NCBI RefSeq assembly: GCF_014042015.1
Contig: NZ_CP059493.1
Span: 62,001 to 126,000, forward strand
Direction: 5' to 3'
From: Actinotalea sp. JY-7876
Lineage (GTDB): Bacteria; Actinomycetota; Actinomycetes; Actinomycetales; Cellulomonadaceae
Length of the DNA stretch: 64,000 nucleotides
Shown here: one piece after another, positions 36,663 to 44,683 of the stretch
Numbering within the stretch: the stretch's first letter is position 1
How the letters are laid out: every line of letters begins with the position of its first letter
Position numbers and translations under genes: made by a program
Notes under the pieces: model-generated
Told to the model about the DNA's origin: nothing
The model's input: only the letters and a program-made list of their open reading frames with translations
The model's database searches: none

Positions 36663-36693
36663 AGGCTGTGGCCTCGACCGCGGTTGAGGTCAA
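36663..36693 (-). promoter_or_regulatory. SoxR-type promoter of the transketolase operon
   Basis: On the minus strand TTGACC (36693-36688), 19-base spacer, CAGCCT (36668-36663), with the dyad CCTCAACCGCGGTCGAGG (36689-36672) in the spacer. This differs from the soxR box at only one base (CTC to CGC in the centre). The ATG follows the -10 by 6 bases. Confidence 0.65.
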
Positions 36694-36822
36694 GCGTCCG
36701 GCTCCGTCCGGTCCCGGCGCGCCCCGTGGCGACAGGGGTGATAGTGGGAGGACCTGCGGGTACGGCCGGTGCTCTCGCACTCGTGCCGTCCACGCCCGCG
36801 GGCCAGGGGGAGGAGCACGACC

Positions 36823-37698
36823 ATGGCAGGACCCGTCGTCGTCGGCGTCGACAGCACACCGTCCAGCGAGCGTGCGCTCATCTGGGGCGCCCAGGCGGCC
36901 GCGGACCGCCACACCGAGCTGCACCTGGTCCACGCGATCGGCTACCCGTCGACCGCGCTGGACCTCCTGGAGGACGAGGTCGTCGCCGCGGGCGCGGCTG
37001 ACCTCGTCGCCCAGGCCGCGGACCGCGTGCGCGAGTCCTGGCCGGCCCTCCCGGTGCGGACGCACGTCGACCGGACGACGGCGGCGAACGCGCTGGGCGA
37101 GCGCTCCCGGCACGCGACGCTCGTCGTCGTCGGGGCGCAGCGGCTCACGGGCCTGGCGGGCGTGATCTCCGGCTCGCTCAGCTACGGCATCGCGGCCGCG
37201 GCCTGGTGCCCGGTCGCGGTGGTGCCGTCGTTGCCGGCCCCGGAGGCGACCGGGGTCGTCGTCGGCGTGGACGGCTCGTCCGACGGGCTCCAGGCGGTGC
37301 GCCTCGCGGCCGCGGCGGCGGACCGCACGGGCGACGCGCTCCACGTCGTGCACGCGTGGCAGGAGCCCGGCGTGTACCTCTCGGCCGACTACTACATCCC
37401 CGAGACCATCAGCGACCGCCTCGAGCAGGACGAGCGCCTGGTCCTCGCCGAGTCGGTCGCCGGGCTCGCGGACCGCTACCCGGACCTGCTGATCCAGCAG
37501 CACCTCGTCCAGGGCCAGCCCGCCGCCGCGCTCCTCGACCAGGCGGAGAACGCGCGCCTGCTGGTGGTGGGCAGCCGTGGGCGCGGCGGGCTGGTGCGTG
37601 CGCTGCTCGGCTCGGTCAGCCACACGGTGGTGCAGCGCGCGACGTGCCCGGTGCTGATCACGCGCACGCGCGAGCACGAGGTGCCGCCGCACCACTGA
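36823..37698 (+). CDS. Universal stress protein with two USP domains
   Basis: 291 residues, two tandem USP domains. The first begins VVVGVDSTPSSERALIWGAQ and the second GVVVGVDGSSDGLQAVRLAA. The second ends with the ATP-binding pattern VVGSRGRGGLVRALLGSVSH followed by CPVLITR. The first domain's G-x2-G-x9 motif is less perfect. GGGGGAGGAG precedes the ATG. Such proteins are induced by hypoxia or growth arrest; GATAGT upstream (36735-36740 region) may be a -10. Confidence 0.92.
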   Translation: MAGPVVVGVDSTPSSERALIWGAQAAADRHTELHLVHAIGYPSTALDLLEDEVVAAGAADLVAQAADRVRESWPALPVRTHVDRTTAANALGERSRHATLVVVGAQRLTGLAGVISGSLSYGIAAAAWCPVAVVPSLPAPEATGVVVGVDGSSDGLQAVRLAAAAADRTGDALHVVHAWQEPGVYLSADYYIPETISDRLEQDERLVLAESVAGLADRYPDLLIQQHLVQGQPAAALLDQAENARLLVVGSRGRGGLVRALLGSVSHTVVQRATCPVLITRTREHEVPPHH

Positions 37699-37742
37699 CG
37701 CCCGGGTTGTCGCGGCGCGCGGGGCCCGGCGAGGATGGCGCC

Positions 37743-38243
37743 GTGACCGAGCCGACGACGCCCACCGAGGGGGAGCAGCGCGCCGTGGCGGCGCTCGAGG
37801 CCAGCGGGCTCCGCCACCGGATCGTGCGCCACGGGCCGGTCAGCAGCCTGGCGGAGGCCGCCGCGGCGCGGCGCGTCGGCCCGGACCAGGTGGTCAAGAC
37901 GCTCGTCGTGCGGCGGGGCGAGGGGGACTACCTCTTCGTGCTCGTCCCCGGCGGGCGCGCGATCTCGTGGCCCAAGCTGCGCGAGCTGCTCGGCGTCTCG
38001 CGGCTGTCGATGCCCGACGCCGCCGTCGCGCGCGAGGTCACGGGGTACGAGCGCGGGACGATCACGCCGTTCGGCTCGACGCACGCGTGGCCCGTCGTGG
38101 CCGACGCGCGCGTCGCGGGCCGGCCGATGTCGATCGGCGCCGGGGCGCACGGCGTGGCGGCGACCGTGGACGGCAGCCAGATGGTGCTCGCGCTGGGTGC
38201 GACGGTCGCGGACGTCACCGACCCGGAGCCCGAGCAGCCCTGA
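37743..38243 (+). CDS. YbaK/ProX-type aminoacyl-tRNA deacylase
   Basis: 166 residues from GTG. Motifs QVVKTLVVRRGEGDYLFVLV, ISWPKLRELLGVSRLSMPDA and GYERGTITPFGSTHAWPVVA match the YbaK/EbsC family, which hydrolyses mis-charged tRNAs (for example Cys-tRNA(Pro)). The conserved Lys is in VVKT. A GAGGAT just upstream suggests a near-leaderless start. Confidence 0.9.
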   Translation: MTEPTTPTEGEQRAVAALEASGLRHRIVRHGPVSSLAEAAAARRVGPDQVVKTLVVRRGEGDYLFVLVPGGRAISWPKLRELLGVSRLSMPDAAVAREVTGYERGTITPFGSTHAWPVVADARVAGRPMSIGAGAHGVAATVDGSQMVLALGATVADVTDPEPEQP

Positions 38244-38397
38244 CCGGGCGGCCTCCACCGGGTCCGCCCGCGACGTTCACCGGAGGTGCTCCCCTGCGTT
38301 CACCCGGGTGCGGAACCGTCGGTGTCGGCGGTTCGTCCTACCTTCTGTGGGCACCCGTCGTAGCGCGCGCACCCGTCGACTCGAGGATGAGGACCCG

Positions 38398-38799
38398 ATG
38401 ACCACCACGTCGCAGGACCGAGGAACGGCCGTGACCGGCCCCGACGAGGTGGTCTCACCCGCGGCGCCCGGCTCCTGGGGCGGCATCGAGCTCGGGACGG
38501 CGCCGGACGGCACGTCGGTCGTGCACCTGTGGGGCGACGTCGACGCCGGCCTGCGCGAGGAGGCCAGCGTGGTCATGGCCCAGGTGGTCCTGCGCGCCGG
38601 ACCCGTCGTCGTGGACGCCGCGGACGTCACGTTCCTGGACTCGACGGGACTCGCCTTCGTCCTGCAGCTGGTGCGCGCCGGCGAGGAGGAGGGGCGCACG
38701 GTCGTGGTCCTCGACCCGCCGGACGGCGTGAGCGACCTCATCGAGCTCGCCGGCATGACGGACCTCATCCCGGTCCGCCGGACCACCGCACCCGACTGA
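38398..38799 (+). CDS. STAS-domain anti-anti-sigma-like protein
   Basis: 133 residues. The STAS domain occupies the C-terminal 95 (VVHLWGDVDAGLREEASVVM, VVVDAADVTFLDSTGLAFVL). Ser in DSTGLA is at the usual phosphorylation position of SpoIIAA/RsbV anti-sigma antagonists. No kinase or sigma gene is adjacent. AGGACCCG precedes the ATG. The upstream 155 bases contain two GTTCACC motifs (38275, 38298 region) of unknown role. Confidence 0.88.
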   Translation: MTTTSQDRGTAVTGPDEVVSPAAPGSWGGIELGTAPDGTSVVHLWGDVDAGLREEASVVMAQVVLRAGPVVVDAADVTFLDSTGLAFVLQLVRAGEEEGRTVVVLDPPDGVSDLIELAGMTDLIPVRRTTAPD

Positions 38800-38839
38800 C
38801 CCACGCTCCGGCGGTGAGCGGCCGGTCAGGGCGTGGGTC
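38798..38839. terminator. Convergent terminator hairpin
   Basis: GACCCACGC (38798-38806) pairs perfectly with GCGTGGGTC (38831-38839), with further pairing inside (CCGGC / GCCGG). It spans the stop codons of the STAS gene and the converging hypothetical gene. No T-tract. Confidence 0.5.
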
Positions 38840-39245
38840 CGCCCGACCGGGCGGACCGCAGGCGGGCGCGCAGACGCTCGCCGAGGACGACGTCGTGCGG
38901 CAGGCGCGCGAGCGCGTCGCCGTCCGCGACGACGCCCTCGCGGCGCAGGACGTCGGCCAGCGACGCCCAGTGGGCGCGGGCGGCGTCGTCGTGGGTCTGG
39001 CCACGGACCGGCTCGTCCGGCCCGACCACCGTCCGGGCGGTCGAGGCCACGCCGTCGACCGTGATGTAGGCCCAGATGTCGCTCGGACCGGACTCGGCCC
39101 AGCCGCGGTCGTCCAGGAGCAGCACCCGGCGCTCGTCGGCCAGCACGGCCTCGTGGCGCGCGGAGACCGAGACCTGCCGGTCGTCGGTGTGACGCTCGTC
39201 GATCTCGACGAACGTCACGAGCCGCGTCACCCCACCCACGCGCAC
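38826..39245 (-). CDS. Conserved-looking hypothetical protein
   Basis: 139 residues: MRVGGVTRLVTFVEIDERHT, then DDRQVSVSARHEAVLADERR, VLLLDDRGW, SDIWAYITVDGVASTARTVV and a helical C-terminus (HWASLADVLRREGVVADGDA). No signal peptide or membrane helix; mixed beta-then-alpha composition. I do not recognise the family. It follows the S9 peptidase on the same strand (16-base gap) and may be co-transcribed. Confidence 0.65.
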   Translation of the reverse strand: MRVGGVTRLVTFVEIDERHTDDRQVSVSARHEAVLADERRVLLLDDRGWAESGPSDIWAYITVDGVASTARTVVGPDEPVRGQTHDDAARAHWASLADVLRREGVVADGDALARLPHDVVLGERLRARLRSARSGGPTP

Positions 39246-39261
39246 CGCCCGCGGGCCGACG

Positions 39262-41451
39262 TCAGCCCAGGGTCTCGGGCAGCGGCGCCGGCTCCTCGCC
39301 GAGGACGTGCTCCGCGAGGAACCCCGTGACCACCTGGTACCAGACCTTCGCGTGCTGCGGGGTGAGGATCCAGTGGTTCTCGTCCGGGAAGTACAGGAAG
39401 CGGTGCGGGGTGCGGCCCTCGTCGTCGGCCGGCAGCTGCGAGGCGGAGAGCAGCTCGTACCAGAGGCGCAGGCCCTCGCCGACGGGGACGCGGTAGTCCT
39501 TGTCGCCGTGCACCACGAGCATCGGCGTCCGGATGTTGCCCACGGTGCGGTGCGGCGAGTACCGCTCGGCCATCTCGGGCGTCATCTCGCGCGCCCAGTA
39601 GTAGGCGGAGTCCGTGGTGGGGCCGAACTGGTCGAGCGCCCACAGGCTGGCGTGCGTCACGATCGCGTCGAAGCGGTCGGTCTGGCCGGCGACCCAGTTG
39701 GCCATGTAGCCGCCGAACGAGCCGCCCATCGCGGCCGTGCGGGACTCGTCGACGTCCTCGCGCGCGACCGTCGCATCGGTGATCGCCATGAGGTCGGTGT
39801 ACGGCTCGGCGCCCCACCGGCCCCAGCCGCGCTGGACGAACTCCTGGCCGTAGCCCGTGGAGAGCGCCGGGTCCGGCAGCAGGACGGCGTAGCCCTGGGC
39901 GACCATCAGCCACGGGTTCCAGCGCCAGGACCAGCTGTTCCACGAGCTCAGCGGGCCGCCGTGGATCCACAGCAGCAGGGGCGCCGGGTTCTCGGGTCCG
40001 CTGCCGTCGGGCAGCGCGAGCCAGCCGCGCACCTCGTGGCCGTCGGTCGCCGTCGTGCGGACCTCGGTGAGGGTGCCGGGCAGGGTGGGCGGCGGGACCG
40101 GCGCGCGCAGCACGGTGACCGTGCCGCGGGTGCGGTTCTCGTCCTCGTCCACGAGGTGGATGCGCACGGGGTGCGCGGGCGCGAGGTAGGACGCCCGCAG
40201 CGCGTAGACGACGGTGGCGTCGGGCGCGACCTGCAGGTCGGAGTACGTGTAGTCGTCGTGCGTGAGCTGGGTGACCTCGTCGGTCGCCAGGTCGACGTGG
40301 AACACCGGCGCCCGGCCGTCCTGGTCGGCGACGAGGAGCAGGCCGGAGCCGTCCGGGAGCCACTGCGCACCCGAGGGCCAGCGGTCCCAGCCGGCGGCCA
40401 CCTGGTGCGTCCCGCGGGCCGCACCCTCGGCGGGCTCGGCGAGTGGCACGAGGTGCAGCGTGCGCCGCGGCGCCTCCTGCGGCGTCGAGATCGACTCCCG
40501 GACGTAGGCCACCGCGCTGCCGTCGGGCGAGATGACGGGCGAGTCGAGGTCGGCGTCGGGGTCGTCGACGAGGACGGTGCGCTGCTGCGTGTCGACGTCC
40601 AGGCGCACGAGGATCGTGCGGACGGAGCCGCGCGGCCCGGGCACGCGCCACGTCGAGACGACGAACGTGCCGTCGGGGCTGAAGTCGTACTCGGCCTCGC
40701 GCAGCGCGTGACCGGGCTGGGGCGTGAGGTCGCTGACCTTGAGGTGCTCGATGCTGAGGCTGGCGACCTCGACCGAGCGGGCGACGTCGTCGCCGGGCTT
40801 GAAGTGCCAGCCCAGGAGGTGCGGCTGGTCCGGGCCGAGGTCGTGGTCCCAGTGCCGCACGGGGTAGCCGTCGTGCAGGATCGCGGCGACCTTCTTGTCC
40901 TTGCGCAGCGCGCGCAGGCGCTCGTCGTCGGTGCCCGACGTCGCGCCGGGGAGCATGTCCGTCGCGAAGACGACGGCGGCCGAGGAGTGGGCGGTGCGCA
41001 CGCCGCGCACGCCCCCGGGGCGGGTCGCGACGATGCGCGCCTCGCCGCCGCCGGCCGGCAGCACCCACAGGGCGGGCTTGTCGAGGGGCTTCTCCGCGTC
41101 GTCCGTGGCGTCGGCGTTGGGACGCGAGGAGGTGAAGAGGAGGTCGCCGTCGGGCGTGAACGCCGCGCCGGACTCGCCCTGCGCGCTGCGGGTCAGGCGG
41201 CGCGCGGGCCGGGCCCGCGTCGGGTAGACCTCCCACAGCGCCGTGTGGACCTTCGTCGCGTCGTGGTTCACGGTCGAGACCTGCGTGACGAGTCGCGAGC
41301 CGTCCGGGGAGAGCACGAGGCCCGACATGCGCGGCAGCGCGACGTACTCGTCCAGGTCGTGGAACGGCGTGGTGAGGGTGAGCGCGTCGGCCGAGGCCGA
41401 GTCCTCGGTGACCAGGCGGAGTCCCGGTCCGGACTCGTTGCTCGGCGTCAT
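39262..41451 (-). CDS. S9-family prolyl oligopeptidase-like peptidase
   Basis: ATG 41451 has AGGAGG six bases upstream, giving 729 residues with no signal peptide. N-terminal beta-propeller (WD40-like TolB/DPP repeats such as RMSGLVLSPDGSRLVTQVS, VISPDGSAVAYVRES). C-terminal alpha/beta hydrolase with nucleophile AAMGGSFGGYMANWVAGQT, Asp in HGDKDYRVPVGEG and His in FPDENHWILTP. This resembles acylaminoacyl-peptidase or dipeptidyl peptidase relatives that trim peptides in the cytosol. Confidence 0.93.
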   Translation of the reverse strand: MTPSNESGPGLRLVTEDSASADALTLTTPFHDLDEYVALPRMSGLVLSPDGSRLVTQVSTVNHDATKVHTALWEVYPTRARPARRLTRSAQGESGAAFTPDGDLLFTSSRPNADATDDAEKPLDKPALWVLPAGGGEARIVATRPGGVRGVRTAHSSAAVVFATDMLPGATSGTDDERLRALRKDKKVAAILHDGYPVRHWDHDLGPDQPHLLGWHFKPGDDVARSVEVASLSIEHLKVSDLTPQPGHALREAEYDFSPDGTFVVSTWRVPGPRGSVRTILVRLDVDTQQRTVLVDDPDADLDSPVISPDGSAVAYVRESISTPQEAPRRTLHLVPLAEPAEGAARGTHQVAAGWDRWPSGAQWLPDGSGLLLVADQDGRAPVFHVDLATDEVTQLTHDDYTYSDLQVAPDATVVYALRASYLAPAHPVRIHLVDEDENRTRGTVTVLRAPVPPPTLPGTLTEVRTTATDGHEVRGWLALPDGSGPENPAPLLLWIHGGPLSSWNSWSWRWNPWLMVAQGYAVLLPDPALSTGYGQEFVQRGWGRWGAEPYTDLMAITDATVAREDVDESRTAAMGGSFGGYMANWVAGQTDRFDAIVTHASLWALDQFGPTTDSAYYWAREMTPEMAERYSPHRTVGNIRTPMLVVHGDKDYRVPVGEGLRLWYELLSASQLPADDEGRTPHRFLYFPDENHWILTPQHAKVWYQVVTGFLAEHVLGEEPAPLPETLG

Positions 41452-41597
41452 CTGGTTCCTCCTGGGGCGTGGCGGGCTGTGGCGGTGCGACGGGCCGGTC
41501 TCGTGGCGCAGGCGCGGGGACACCGCTGACTACATCGGCCGACGACCGGGCGTGGTTGACCCCTGGCGCAGGATCTCACCCGGGATCCTGCCATCGG

Positions 41598-42026
41598 CTA
41601 GCTGCGGCGGTTGACGACCACGAACGCCGCCGCGCCGACGAGGACCTGGGCGACGATCAGGAGGGTGAGCACCATCTCGACGGCTGCGCCCAGGGCGATG
41701 GTGATCGCGGCCACCCCGGTGAGCGGCGGTGCGAGCAGGCCGAGGACGGCGAGCGCCCGTGTGAGCACGGAGTCGTCGCGCTCGTCCCCGGTCTGGGTCC
41801 AGGACCGCTCGAAGGTGGTGGCGTCCGCGGGGCGCCGGGTCGCCCGCCAGACCATCACCAGCGCGCCCGCGGTCGCGGCGGCGGCTCCCCCGAGGAACCC
41901 CGTGCCCATGTTCCCGGGGACTCGCTCCTGCAGCAGGAGGCCCACGGCCACGATCAGGGCGAGGAACGCCAGGACGACGACGACGGCGACCGTGCGCCGC
42001 GTCGTGAGGGTGCGGTCAGTCGACAT
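41598..42026 (-). CDS. Four-helix membrane protein, partner of the small XRE regulator
   Basis: 142 residues with hydrophobic segments VAVVVVLAFLALIVAVGLLL, GFLGGAAAATAGALVMVW, ALAVLGLLAPPLTGVAAITI and VLTLLIVAQVLVGAAAFVVV, separated by a charged loop (TFERSWTQTGDERDDSV). Its start overlaps the end of the XRE gene by 11 bases, the standard pairing of small XRE regulators with DUF2178-like or similar membrane proteins in Gram-positives. Function unknown. Confidence 0.75.
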   Translation of the reverse strand: MSTDRTLTTRRTVAVVVVLAFLALIVAVGLLLQERVPGNMGTGFLGGAAAATAGALVMVWRATRRPADATTFERSWTQTGDERDDSVLTRALAVLGLLAPPLTGVAAITIALGAAVEMVLTLLIVAQVLVGAAAFVVVNRRS

Positions 42027-42207
42027 GGAAGATCTCCTCCACGGAGCGCTGGAAGTGGCGGGCGATGGCGATGGCGAGCGGCAGCGACGGGTCGTAGCGG
42101 CCCGTCTCGATCGAGTTCACGGTCTGGCGCGAGACGTCGAGCGCCTCGGCGAGCTCGCGCTGGGACAGTCCGGCGGCGAGCCGGAGGTCCCGCACGTCGT
42201 TCCTCAT
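42016..42207 (-). CDS. Small XRE-family regulator
   Basis: ATG 42207 (AGGAG five bases upstream) gives 63 residues: MRNDVRDLRLAAGLSQRELA, then EALDVSRQTVNSIETGRYDP and SLPLAIAIARHFQRSVEEIF. This is the compact Cro/C1-type domain of the YozG/immR-like group usually encoded with a membrane protein. Its promoter is covered by large palindromes (42221-42282), so autorepression is likely. Confidence 0.9.
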   Translation of the reverse strand: MRNDVRDLRLAAGLSQRELAEALDVSRQTVNSIETGRYDPSLPLAIAIARHFQRSVEEIFHVD

Positions 42208-42220
42208 GGCGGCTCCTGAT

Positions 42221-42282
42221 GTCAAGTGTCCTTGTCCTGACAAGGATGCTTGACTTCCCGACGCGTGTCAAGCGTCCTTGAC
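42221..42282 (-). promoter_or_regulatory. Palindromic operators over the XRE promoter
   Basis: GTCAAGTGTCCTTGTC (42221-42236) and GACAAGGATGCTTGAC (42239-42254) form a 34-bp palindrome with 14 of 16 positions matching. A second perfect dyad GTCAAGCGTCCTTGAC-like site is at 42267-42282. On the minus strand TTGACA (42271-42266), 17 bases, CATCCT forms a promoter lying within them. The shared half-site is GTCAAG-N-TCCTTG. Confidence 0.7.
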
Positions 42283-42320
42283 CACCGGGGGCGGGTGCGG
42301 TCGGAGGGCGGCCGGTCCGG

Positions 42321-43448
42321 TCAGGGCATGGCGAGGATGAGCGCCGCCGACGCGCTCGCGGCCACGACGGTCGACGCCGCACCCAGCACGGCCGCGCGGC
42401 CACCGGTCCGCAGCAGGCGGCGCAGGTCGACCCCCGCGCCCAGGCCCACCATCGCGGCCGTGAGCAGCGCGGTCGTGACCTGCGACGCGACGTCCAGGAC
42501 GACGTCGGGCACCAGGCCCGTCGAGCGCAGGGCGACCGCGGCGAGGAAGCCGAGCACGAAGAGGGGCACCAGGGGCGGCCGCGACGCCGGTGCGCCGGTG
42601 CCAACCTGCCCGCCCGCCGGTACCGCCGACCGGGCGCGCAGCACCGCACCCACGCCGGCGACGAGCGGTGCGAGGAGCACGACGCGGCCGAGCTTGGTCA
42701 CCGTCGCGACCGCGAGGGCGGCCGCCGAGACCGCGCCGCCCGCCGCGACGACCTGCGCGACCTCGTGCACGCTGGCGCCGATCCACAGGCCGGCGTCGTC
42801 GTCGGAGAGCCCGAGCGCGCCCACGAGCAGCGGCAGCGCGACGAGCGCGACGGTCCCGAACAGCGTCACGAGCGCGACGGCGGTCGCGGTGTCCTCCTCG
42901 GCCTCGCCGTCGGGGTCGACGACGGCGGACATCGCGGCGACCGCCGCCGCGCCGCAGATCGAGAAGCCCGTGGCCACGAGCAGCGTGAGGCGCCGGGACA
43001 CGCCCAGCACCGGCCCGAGCAGCACGGTCGCGGCGAACGTGACCGCGACGCTCACGACGATGACGACGACGCCGCGGACGCCGAGATCGGCGACCGCGGG
43101 CAGCGAGAGCTGGAGCCCGAGCAGCACGACGCCCGCCCGCAGCAGGCGCCGGGCCGCCCACGCGAGCCCCGGGCGCGTCGCCTCGGGGAGCGCGCCGACG
43201 TTGCGCAGCACGGCGCCGACGGCGATCGCCACGACGAGTGCGGAGACCGTCAGGACGCGCGGGACCAGCAGCGCCACGGCCGTGACGAGGGCCGCGACGA
43301 GCAGCCCGGGCAGGAGACGGCGCACCCGGTCGAGTCTGCCGCACCTCACGTCCCTGACCGGGTCGCGGACCGCGGGCCGGCACGGACGCGGCGAGGTGCC
43401 GCCCGGTGTGGCGGGTGCCGGTGTGGGCGACTCGCGGGGGCCGGTCAC
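42321..43448 (-). CDS. YeiH/UPF0324-family putative sulfate exporter
   Basis: 375 residues with about nine to ten membrane helices. The family signature VATGFSICGAAAVAAMSAVV is present, along with LWIGASVHEVAQVVAAGG and LVPLFVLGFLAAVALRSTG. A Pro/Arg-rich 40-residue N-terminus makes the start uncertain; GTG codons at 43349 or 43325 are alternatives. It is divergent from sbcD (start 36 bases away). Relatives are annotated as sulfate exporters, but evidence for the substrate is thin. Confidence 0.88.
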   Translation of the reverse strand: MTGPRESPTPAPATPGGTSPRPCRPAVRDPVRDVRCGRLDRVRRLLPGLLVAALVTAVALLVPRVLTVSALVVAIAVGAVLRNVGALPEATRPGLAWAARRLLRAGVVLLGLQLSLPAVADLGVRGVVVIVVSVAVTFAATVLLGPVLGVSRRLTLLVATGFSICGAAAVAAMSAVVDPDGEAEEDTATAVALVTLFGTVALVALPLLVGALGLSDDDAGLWIGASVHEVAQVVAAGGAVSAAALAVATVTKLGRVVLLAPLVAGVGAVLRARSAVPAGGQVGTGAPASRPPLVPLFVLGFLAAVALRSTGLVPDVVLDVASQVTTALLTAAMVGLGAGVDLRRLLRTGGRAAVLGAASTVVAASASAALILAMP

Positions 43449-43470
43449 CGGGCGTGTCGGTGGGGGCGGT

Positions 43471-43476
43471 TAGCGT
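43471..43476 (+). promoter_or_regulatory. -10 element for leaderless sbcD
   Basis: TAGCGT fits TANNNT and ends 7 bases before the sbcD ATG; no Shine-Dalgarno sequence is present. It overlaps the 5' region of the divergent YeiH gene. Confidence 0.4.
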
Positions 43477-43483
43477 CCCGGTC

Positions 43484-44683
43484 ATGCGCATCCTGCACAC
43501 GAGCGACTGGCACCTCGGTCGCACGCTGCACGGGGTGGACCTGCTCGGGCACCAGGCCGAGTACCTGGACCACCTCGTCGAGCTGGTGCGCGCCGAGGGT
43601 GTGGGCGCCGTGGTCGTCTCGGGCGACGTCTACGACCGCGCGATCCCGCCCGTGGAGGCCGTCGACCTGCTCGCGGACGCGCTCGCGCGCCTCAGTGAGA
43701 CCGCCACCGTCGTGGTCACGCCCGGCAACCACGACTCCGCGATCCGCCTCGGCTTCGGCGCCCGGCTCATGCGCGACGGCGTGCACCTGCGTGCCCGCGT
43801 CGCCGACGTCGGCCGTCCGGTCGAGCTGGCCGACGACGACGGCCCCGTGCTCGTCTACGCGCTGCCGTACCTGGACCCGGACGGCGCGCGTCGCGTGCTG
43901 GCCGACGAGGACTGCCCCGACCTCACCCCCGACGGACTCCTCCCGCGTTCGCACGAGGCGGTGACGGCCGCCGCGATGCGGCGCGTCCGGGCCGACCTCG
44001 CGACCCGCCGTGGGTCGAGCCGGCCGCGCGCCGTCGTCATGGCGCACGCCTTCGTCGTCGGCGGGGAGCCCTCGGCCTCCGAGCGCGACATCCGGGTCGG
44101 CGGGGTCGACAGCGTGCCCGCAGGCGTCTTCCGGGGCGCGGACTACGTCGCGCTCGGCCACCTGCACGGGCCGCAGCGCCTCGCGGTGACGCCCGACGAC
44201 GACGGCGCCGCGCCCGTGCTGCAGTACTCGGGCTCGCCGCTGGCCTACTCCTTCTCGGAGATGCGGCAGCGCAAGGCGTCGGTGCTCGTCGACGTCGCCG
44301 AGGGCGTCACGACCGAGCTGCTGCCCGCGCCCGTGCCCCGCCGGCTCGCCGAGGTCACGGGCACCCTCGAGGAGCTGCTCGGCGCCGCGGGGGAGCCGCA
44401 CGTGGGCGACTGGCTGCGCGTCGTCGTGACGGACCCGGCGCGCCCGACCGAGCTCTACGCGCGGATCCGCGACCGGTTCCCGCACACGCTCGTCGTGGAG
44501 CACCGGCCGGCGGGGGCCGCGGCCCGCGCCCGTGCCACCGCGGCGGTGACGTCGGCGCGCGACCCGCTCGAGGTCGCGGCGGAGTTCGTCGAGCACGTCA
44601 CGGGCGCCCCGCCCTCGGGCGCCGAGCGTGACGTCCTGCGGCGCGCCTACGAGGACGTCCTCGCGGCGGAGCGGAGCGCCTGA
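43484..44683 (+). CDS. sbcD: Nuclease SbcD (Mre11-type exonuclease subunit)
   Basis: 399 residues. Calcineurin-like phosphoesterase motifs in order: ILHTSDWHLGRTLHGVDL, VVSGDVYDRAIPP, VTPGNHDSAIRLG, VMAHAFVVGG and ADYVALGHLHGPQ. These give the two-metal site of Mre11. The C-terminal part is the capping/DNA-binding domain. With SbcC it cleaves hairpins and processes double-strand ends. It is coupled to sbcC by a TGATG overlap. Confidence 0.96.
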   Translation: MRILHTSDWHLGRTLHGVDLLGHQAEYLDHLVELVRAEGVGAVVVSGDVYDRAIPPVEAVDLLADALARLSETATVVVTPGNHDSAIRLGFGARLMRDGVHLRARVADVGRPVELADDDGPVLVYALPYLDPDGARRVLADEDCPDLTPDGLLPRSHEAVTAAAMRRVRADLATRRGSSRPRAVVMAHAFVVGGEPSASERDIRVGGVDSVPAGVFRGADYVALGHLHGPQRLAVTPDDDGAAPVLQYSGSPLAYSFSEMRQRKASVLVDVAEGVTTELLPAPVPRRLAEVTGTLEELLGAAGEPHVGDWLRVVVTDPARPTELYARIRDRFPHTLVVEHRPAGAAARARATAAVTSARDPLEVAAEFVEHVTGAPPSGAERDVLRRAYEDVLAAERSA

